NCBI GenBank assembly: GCA_015179025.1
Contig: WHUX01000047.1
Location: forward strand, 248,001-312,000
Direction of reading: 5' to 3'
Source: Terfezia claveryi
Taxonomy: Eukaryota > Ascomycota > Pezizomycetes > Pezizales > Pezizaceae
Length of the DNA: 64,000 nucleotides
Positions 58,890 through 64,000 of the stretch are shown piece after piece. Within the stretch, counting starts at the first letter, position 1; every line of letters begins with the position of its first letter. The position numbers were made by a program, and so were the translations under genes. Below the pieces are notes generated by a model. The model did no database searches. It was not told the origin of the DNA and worked only from the letters and a program-made list of their open reading frames with translations.

Positions 58890-59120
58890 GCTCCTCCACC
58901 GACATGTCAAAACAACTTGCCAAGCTCGGTTTTAAAAGGCTTGGCAAACTTCGAATCTTCCAGAAGGTCTCCTCGCGTGCATATAAGCTCGACCTTCCGG
59001 CATCCATGGAAATCCATGTTGACGAAATCATTGATGCCCGTTTCAGAAGACGTACGCTTGAATCTTGCTCGCTGGGTAGGCTACGACGAATTTACTTGGG
59101 AACTTGCTGACCCATCACCC
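58890..59120 (+). mobile_element. Ty3/gypsy chromovirus relic (integrase C-terminus and chromodomain)
   Basis: A frame reads RLGKLRIFQKVSSRAYKLDL then PASMEIHVDEIIDARFRRR, the typical end of a chromovirus integrase (normally RLGPF...SHAYKLDLPASMKIH) running into a chromodomain. One frame off, ARWVGYDEFTWEL completes the chromodomain core (usually VKWVGYDE.TWEP). Nothing upstream is intact. The element is broken by at least one indel near 59055. Confidence 0.7.
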
Positions 59121-59487
59121 CAGACAGGCCATCACCGCCGTGTCACGAGACCGCATCCGCCTCCCAATCCACAAAATCAAAACGCCGCGCAATCGGCATC
59201 AACATCAAATCCTTCTTCGAGTCCACCCGCCCTACCCTCGCCAACTGCACCTCCCGCTGCCACTCGTTCTCTGGTAGCGATGATGCCTACGTCTGGACAA
59301 ACGACAAGTTTTACTCCTTCTACATCGACCATCTGATTAAACTGCTTTTGGAACGGTCTCCACTCGCAACGGAGGCGAAGGTTGTTGCAGAGGGCGCAGC
59401 CACGGAGAAATACGAGGCTGAGGAAGGGGAGGGAAAAGGAGAAACCGCAGGCAGGTGCGCAGGACAGCCATCTCTGGAATGTTCTAT

Positions 59488-59876
59488 ATGGGAAGAGGCT
59501 GTATGGCGTTGACGGTTTCTTCAGTCAAACTTACTCCCCATCTCCGTGATAGTAGGGGCAACAGGCTGCAAGAAGAAGCAATGAGTTAGCTTACCATTTC
59601 TTCGTATTTGGGAAGAGGCTGATTGCGAGTCGTTCGGTTACGCTTGCCGTAATATTCCTCGGATGGGGGATGTTATGTGGAAGAGGCTGTATGGCGTTGA
59701 CGGTTTCTTCAGTTAAACTACCCCCCATTTCTGCGATAGGAGGGGCATCAGGCTGCAAGAAGAAGCATTTAGTTAGCTTGCCATTTCTTCGTATCTGGGA
59801 AGAGGCTGATTGCGAGTCGTTCGGTTACGCTTGCCGTAATGTTCCTCGGAAGAGGGATGTTATGTGGAAGAAGGCT
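59488..59876 (+). repeat. 188-bp tandem duplication
   Basis: GGAAGAGGCTGTATGGCGTT at 59491 recurs at 59679. The following 180 bp (GACGGTTTCTTCAGT, CAAGAAGAAGCA, GATTGCGAGTCGTTCGGTTA) is repeated with few changes. The short word GGAAGAGGC continues to recur down to about 60190. Confidence 0.85.
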
Positions 59877-60185
59877 GAATGGCGGGCGCTCCTCAGTTTG
59901 CTGACCAAACTTGAAGTCACCGTTGACTAATATTGCCCTTTGCCTATACTTTCGGCGGTCCCTTCGGTTTGGCCACGAGGGCTGGGATTGAGCAGGTTGA
60001 TCATCTTGCCGAAATGTCAACATCGTTTTATGTTTACTCTGGGAAGAGGCCAGCGCCAGAATCATCGGTTCGCTCGCCCATTCAGTTGGGAAGAGGCCGA
60101 ATGGGGTTTCAGTTAGCTTGCCATACCACGTCTGCTGTTGCCAGTTATTGCATTTGCAAGATTGTATGCGTGGTGGTTTTGGAAA

Positions 60186-60262
60186 GAGGCTGGATCGTGA
60201 ATATTAAGGTTGGTTATTACTTTGCTGGATCGTGAATATCAAGGTTGGTTATTACTTGCTGA
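60186..60262 (+). repeat. 36-bp tandem duplication
   Basis: CTGGATCGTGAATAT followed by AAGGTTGGTTATTACTT occurs twice back to back with one base difference inside. Confidence 0.8.
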
Positions 60263-60663
60263 ATATATTCCCATCTACCCACTTACATCAACCACAAATC
60301 AGCCACCACCTCAAGCTCATCAGCAAATTCCGTACTTCAGTTGCCGAGCCGGTATTCCGCGAGAGCTTCTTTGATTCGAACGTGAACGCATGGTTTATCG
60401 ATAACCACTTTCTGGACTGCGAAGGCTGTGCGAATATGTTTCTTAGTAGGAAGGAGATATTGTCTTTAATTCCTGGGTGTGGGAAGAAGTTTGATGGAGT
60501 CGTGAGGTGGGCAGATGGAATAAGGGAGGCGAATTTGGGGGTCGTGGAGGTCAACGGTGGGAATGGAGGGAGTGTGAGTGCGATGGGAGGGAAAGGTGAT
60601 GCAGGCGGGGTGGGGATGTGGGAAAGGTGCGTAAGGCGATATGTGGAATGTCGGAGATTTTGA
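60232..60663 (+). CDS. Hypothetical ORF, unknown function
   Basis: An open frame of 143 codons encodes FRESFFDSNVNAWFIDNHFL, DCEGCANMFLSRKEI and a Gly-rich C-terminus. The pair of cysteines spaced CEGC could bind metal, but the motif is too short to name a family. The first ATG inside the frame is near 60436, so the 5' end may lie in another exon or the frame may be fortuitous. Confidence 0.3.
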   Translation: MNIKVGYYLLNIFPSTHLHQPQISHHLKLISKFRTSVAEPVFRESFFDSNVNAWFIDNHFLDCEGCANMFLSRKEILSLIPGCGKKFDGVVRWADGIREANLGVVEVNGGNGGSVSAMGGKGDAGGVGMWERCVRRYVECRRF

Positions 60664-60669
60664 AAGGAG

Positions 60670-61750
60670 TTGTGATTGCTGGCGCAGGGGAGACGGGAGG
60701 GGGAGGAGGCGTGGGAAGATCTTGAGGAAGGTGCAGGTGTTGGGGATTGTTAATTTCGGTATGTACTCTGATTTCTGAGTATGAAATCTTGCGGGGTCAA
60801 CTATTGTAACAATCATACGAATAAATGTACATTGTTAGCCCAAAAGTTAAGGTCCTCCGAACCCACCGCACATGTAGGATTTCAATGCATATCGATCGGG
60901 GTTAGAGAGGTATTCCCGTTGTTGAGGTTGCTTGTGCAGTGTCAGCGGGCGATGGAGATTACCTTGAGGGCCGTTTACCGTTTTTGAAGAGGGAGGGGGA
61001 TGGCGGGGCGGAAGATGATTTGTGAGAACTGGGGCATGTGCGAAGTTGTTAATTCGTTAATTCGTTATAGTATAAAGCAAGTTATATACTAGTAGAATAG
61101 ACGTCTAATCTATAGCTTTTTCTTTATGAGTAAGTGAAACAGTTAGCATGATCTACATGAACCTCCTTCTATTATCAAAGGCAAAGTTGATGATAATACT
61201 TCAGTAGGCATATGCTTAACTTATTCTTATATAGAGCTGAGTCAAAATTCGGTGGTGGTAAAATAAAGTCAAGCTTAGATATAGTCTAGTAAGCCAGACT
61301 AGCTTAGATACAAAGACAATTGAACATCAAGCCCCCCGCTAACGGCATTGGTAGTCTCGTGCCCATTACCCTTTACGGTGTCTAGGTAGTCTGGTTGGCA
61401 CAACACCCTCCTTTGCCTCCTAGGATCAAAGATATTAAGAGAAAACTTTATATTTTTCTAGTCTAGTTGGTATATATTATAGTTTCCTACATTTCCTATT
61501 TTACTTTAAAACTGGATTATTTATTATTTCAAGTCTCAACTAGACTTCCTTCTCCATACAGATGGCCTTGTAGTCTGGTTATGGCGAGTAGACTATTCAT
61601 TTCTAGTCTCATTGGCACAGTTTTCTTTAGATTAAGATATGGTAACCAACAAGTCTATATCAAAAACAATACATAACTATCGAATACCAGCTGAAGTGAT
61701 TTGATATTACCCACTGTCTTACCCCACAACTACTGTACAAAAACCAAAAG
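60670..61750. other. Intergenic; dispersed TAGTCTGG words
   Basis: TAGTCTGGTTGGCACAACAC at 61387 and TAGTCTGGTT at 61571 belong to a word repeated across the window. No gene is seen. Confidence 0.5.
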
Positions 61751-61754
61751 AAAA

Positions 61755-61848
61755 TGACCGATACGTGACTCGAACACGCAACCTTTTGATATCACCCTTT
61801 TCGAGCAGAGCATTGGAATCAAACGCGCTACCATTGCGCCAATCAGTC
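61755..61848 (-). tRNA. tRNA-Trp (anticodon CCA), 22-nt intron
   Basis: On the minus strand the cloverleaf closes fully. The acceptor is GACTGAT with ATCGGTC and discriminator A; the D-stem is GCGC with GCGC. The anticodon stem TTTGA pairs with TCAAA around the loop TTCCAAA, with anticodon CCA. The variable loop is AGGTT, and the T-arm is GCGTG-TTCGAGT-CACGT. A 22-nt intron (61791-61812) sits one base after the anticodon, the canonical nuclear tRNA intron site. The mature length is 72 nt. Confidence 0.92.
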
Positions 61849-61849
61849 A

Positions 61850-62420
61850 TTTTGTGTATAGTATCAGTGCTAAAACTTATAAACTTATGACGTCTGCCGA
61901 TACCGTCTATGCCGAACCGCAAGACTGATAACCGCATATAACTATTTTATTTGGTTTCAAGGAAGCCCCATTGTATCGTATCCGAAACTACAGCACATAC
62001 CAAAGCTACCTACCCTATACTATCCTATCCATTCCATCCTCATAATATACTGTAGGAGAATAGTTAGATATTTTCCTACTGAAAACGTTTGAGGAGAGCA
62101 AGCTGAACCATTATTTCCCACTCTCCAAAATGCCTAACCAACCTCCAAAACCACCAGAGCGCGAGTAAAACCACAAAGTAAGCAATCCGCAAACCACAAG
62201 GGAAAACAAAAGAAAGAAACCAAAAATTAATACAAAGTACCCAGATACCTCGCCTGTAAATGTGTATTTCTCATGGCTATTTTTAGCCGACTACCGACCA
62301 TTAAATATCTTCCCCATGCACAAGTACAACTCAATATAACCCAACATACCTCCAGATCCACTGTCCAGACATTCATTTCCCGTACTCTCTTCTAGCCGGT
62401 ATATATTCGAACACACACCC
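61850..62420. other. Intergenic; tRNA 5' flank and 3' flank of the next gene
   Basis: Nothing else was recognised. Confidence 0.4.
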
Positions 62421-64000
62421 CTAAGCCCGATAATCCCTGCAACCCAAAAACTCCAAATTATCCTTAACCTTTTCTGCCACAAGCCCACCTCCAAGATAAA
62501 TCCCCACAACCGTCTCCTCCCACACTTCCGGCCATGGCACAGGTACCTCCACGGTATCCCCCTTCTGGGCAAACCCACTGAGGAGGATTGCGCCAAGTAA
62601 GGGTACACGGTAGGTTGCGTACTCGATGTGGAGAGGGAGGGCTGGGGCGCCGGTGAGGGCGTTGTATGAGGGTAAGGAGGGATAGGTGGAGGGTATATTT
62701 ACATGTTGTGCGGCATGCGGGTGGAGGAGAGAGATGGGGATTGGGAAAGATTTTTCGACTGTAATTGGATGGCGGGGAGGGTTGGTGTGGGTGATTTGCG
62801 AAGAGGAAGAAGGGGAGGGGATAATGCGGATGCGGACTCTGACATTTCGTATAGCCCCACCTATCGATGTAGGTTGCGTTGGTGGTTGTGTAGATGGAAA
62901 AAAAAACTTGTTTCTTGTTGATTCGTCCGCAGGGCCCTTTTGTATCGGGCTTGATGGTGATGTTAGCTCCACCGCAGACGTCCGTACTGTTATAGAATCA
63001 CCAATCTCCTCGTCATTGAGGGTATCCATCTGATCTTTGACATCCTCCAGCTTAGTCCTCTCCAAAGAGACACTTATCCGTGCTACCTCTCTATCCTCAC
63101 CTTTCATGTCACTTAGCGCCCTCCCTCTCCAAGTCTCCTCCGCCCCATCCACCGCCATACCCTCCCCGCCTTCCTTCTGCACTGAGTCCCCCCTACTATT
63201 CGACAGTTTCCTGCCCCCCACCCCAACCCCGTTGGGGATATTGAACGGTACACCCCGAACAAAAACATCCGCCGTCGCCGTATTATATAAATACACCATT
63301 CCCCAATCCTGCAGTTTCCTCAATGTGTACTCAAACGGGATATACCCTAGAGACTGGGGATGGAGTGGATTCTGAATTTTTGTTGATGGTGCTTGTCGAG
63401 GGGGTGGGCTGGATGTTATGGGAAGATGTAGGGTTGTTGGAGGGTTACAGGAAGTGGGAGACGCTGAGGTTGATGGTGAGGGAGTGTGCTCCTGAATGGG
63501 ATTAAACGGCACCTGGGTTGCATGTATTGGCTGAGGGGAAGTTGAGGCGAGGAAGTCACGGTATTTTCGTTTTCCTGGGAAGAAGTTAAGCGCTGTCGTT
63601 GTACAGGGTATAAATAAACGACCTTCTACGAGTACTCCCCCTTCCATCTCACCACTTTCTGCCTCATTGATCTCATTCCCACCATATCCCACCACGGGGC
63701 TTGCTGTTGGCGTATGCTCAGCTGGGGAACCATGGCTCCTTGGATGTCCTGTCACTGCTATCGCCCTGACCTTTGGTGCCCTCCGGGAGTCATCTCCCAA
63801 GTCACCATATTCTCCACGAACCAATTGTGCGCACTGGTGGTTATAGTAATCCTTGGCTGTCGCCACCGAAGGCCTTTCTATTCTCAGAAAACCCGTTTCC
63901 TCTTGTGAGGATCGTGCATGGTGTCGCCAGCGGCGTAGAGGTGAGTGTTGCTGCATGCTTGCTGCACAAGCAGGATCTACCAATCGAGGGAACAATCGCG
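62421..64000 (-). CDS. Hypothetical protein, BTB-like C-terminus, 5' end outside window
   Basis: The frame is open from the window edge to the stop at 62421, so the start lies to the right. Over 520 residues are visible. The first part is low-complexity, then a folded-looking stretch (GGVLVEGRLFIPCTTTALNF, SLGYIPFEYTLRKLQDWGMV, YLYNTATADVFVRGVPFNIP), a long disordered Pro/Ser region, and a C-terminal region. That last region reads HIEYATYRVPLLGAILLSGF, GDTVEVPVPWPEVWEETVV and VKDNLEFLGC. It resembles the later half of a BTB/POZ fold (hydrophobic helix, VPVPWPEVW, final NLxFLG helix) seen in several fungal proteins, but the match is by eye. Function unknown. Confidence 0.6.
   Translation of the reverse strand, partial: RLFPRLVDPACAASMQQHSPLRRWRHHARSSQEETGFLRIERPSVATAKDYYNHQCAQLVRGEYGDLGDDSRRAPKVRAIAVTGHPRSHGSPAEHTPTASPVVGYGGNEINEAESGEMEGGVLVEGRLFIPCTTTALNFFPGKRKYRDFLASTSPQPIHATQVPFNPIQEHTPSPSTSASPTSCNPPTTLHLPITSSPPPRQAPSTKIQNPLHPQSLGYIPFEYTLRKLQDWGMVYLYNTATADVFVRGVPFNIPNGVGVGGRKLSNSRGDSVQKEGGEGMAVDGAEETWRGRALSDMKGEDREVARISVSLERTKLEDVKDQMDTLNDEEIGDSITVRTSAVELTSPSSPIQKGPADESTRNKFFFPSTQPPTQPTSIGGAIRNVRVRIRIIPSPSSSSQITHTNPPRHPITVEKSFPIPISLLHPHAAQHVNIPSTYPSLPSYNALTGAPALPLHIEYATYRVPLLGAILLSGFAQKGDTVEVPVPWPEVWEETVVGIYLGGGLVAEKVKDNLEFLGCRDYRA

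Overview
The window looks like a repeat-rich, gene-poor stretch of a filamentous ascomycete (Pezizomycotina) nuclear genome. The evidence is a HeLo/NB-ARC/TPR NOD-like receptor, a HET-domain protein with ankyrin repeats, a fungal type tyrosinase, an HNH_2-type fungal nuclease, short (47-75 nt) GT-AG introns with CTRAY-like branch points, and an intron-containing tRNA-Trp. Transposon relics (LINE, pogo/Fot1-like, Ty3/gypsy, Helitron, a tRNA-derived SINE and several foldback elements) carry many C:G to T:A type nonsense changes, as expected from RIP or methyl-cytosine decay. The species cannot be read from the sequence. The repeat load would suit a Pezizomycete such as a truffle, but that is a guess.

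Layout. 1-420: 3' end of a TPR receptor paralogue. 1663-3261: two-exon HNH nuclease gene. 3.3-7.1 kb: repeats, a SINE relic and a LINE 3' end. 7.7-11.3 kb (minus): an apparently intact three-exon HeLo-NB-ARC-TPR receptor. 12.8-15.0 kb: direct repeats, a better SINE copy and a decayed receptor relic. 17.4-19.2 kb (minus): tyrosinase with one frameshift in a G run. 21.6-23.4 kb: tandem repeats and nested foldback elements. 24.3-29.0 kb: retroelement relics, a coiled-coil ORF and a pogo-like transposase broken by two stops. 29.9-31.4 kb (minus): an RS-rich protein. 33.1-35.1 kb: a four-exon carboxylesterase-family gene that has lost the catalytic serine. 36.5-39.0 kb: LINE 3' relic, an unknown gene, and a 635-bp TIR-bounded pogo deletion derivative. 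40.2-44.4 kb (minus): a two-exon HET plus ankyrin gene.

45.0-56.7 kb is the most unusual part. It is AT-rich and holds a Helitron-type Rep/helicase (minus, degenerate), a convergent gene with a possible 2-oxoglutarate/Fe(II) dioxygenase-like fold, an OB-fold-like gene, and 154-bp tandem repeats. These repeats sit upstream of both the helicase and the OB-fold-like gene, which also share the same start-codon context. The block, together with a decayed protease-like gene, is bracketed by perfect 34-bp inverted copies at 45031 and 56704. The remainder (56.7-64 kb) has a degenerate ORF, a chromovirus chromodomain relic, a 188-bp tandem duplication, tRNA-Trp(CCA), and the C-terminal part of a gene that leaves the window at its right edge.

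How the genes fit together: the receptor, the HET-ankyrin protein and the TPR relics belong to the fungal nonself-recognition repertoire, which commonly sits in repeat-rich, fast-changing regions. The nearby transposons probably drove the duplications seen here. All gene models were built by eye from splice signals and conserved motifs; no database search was run.
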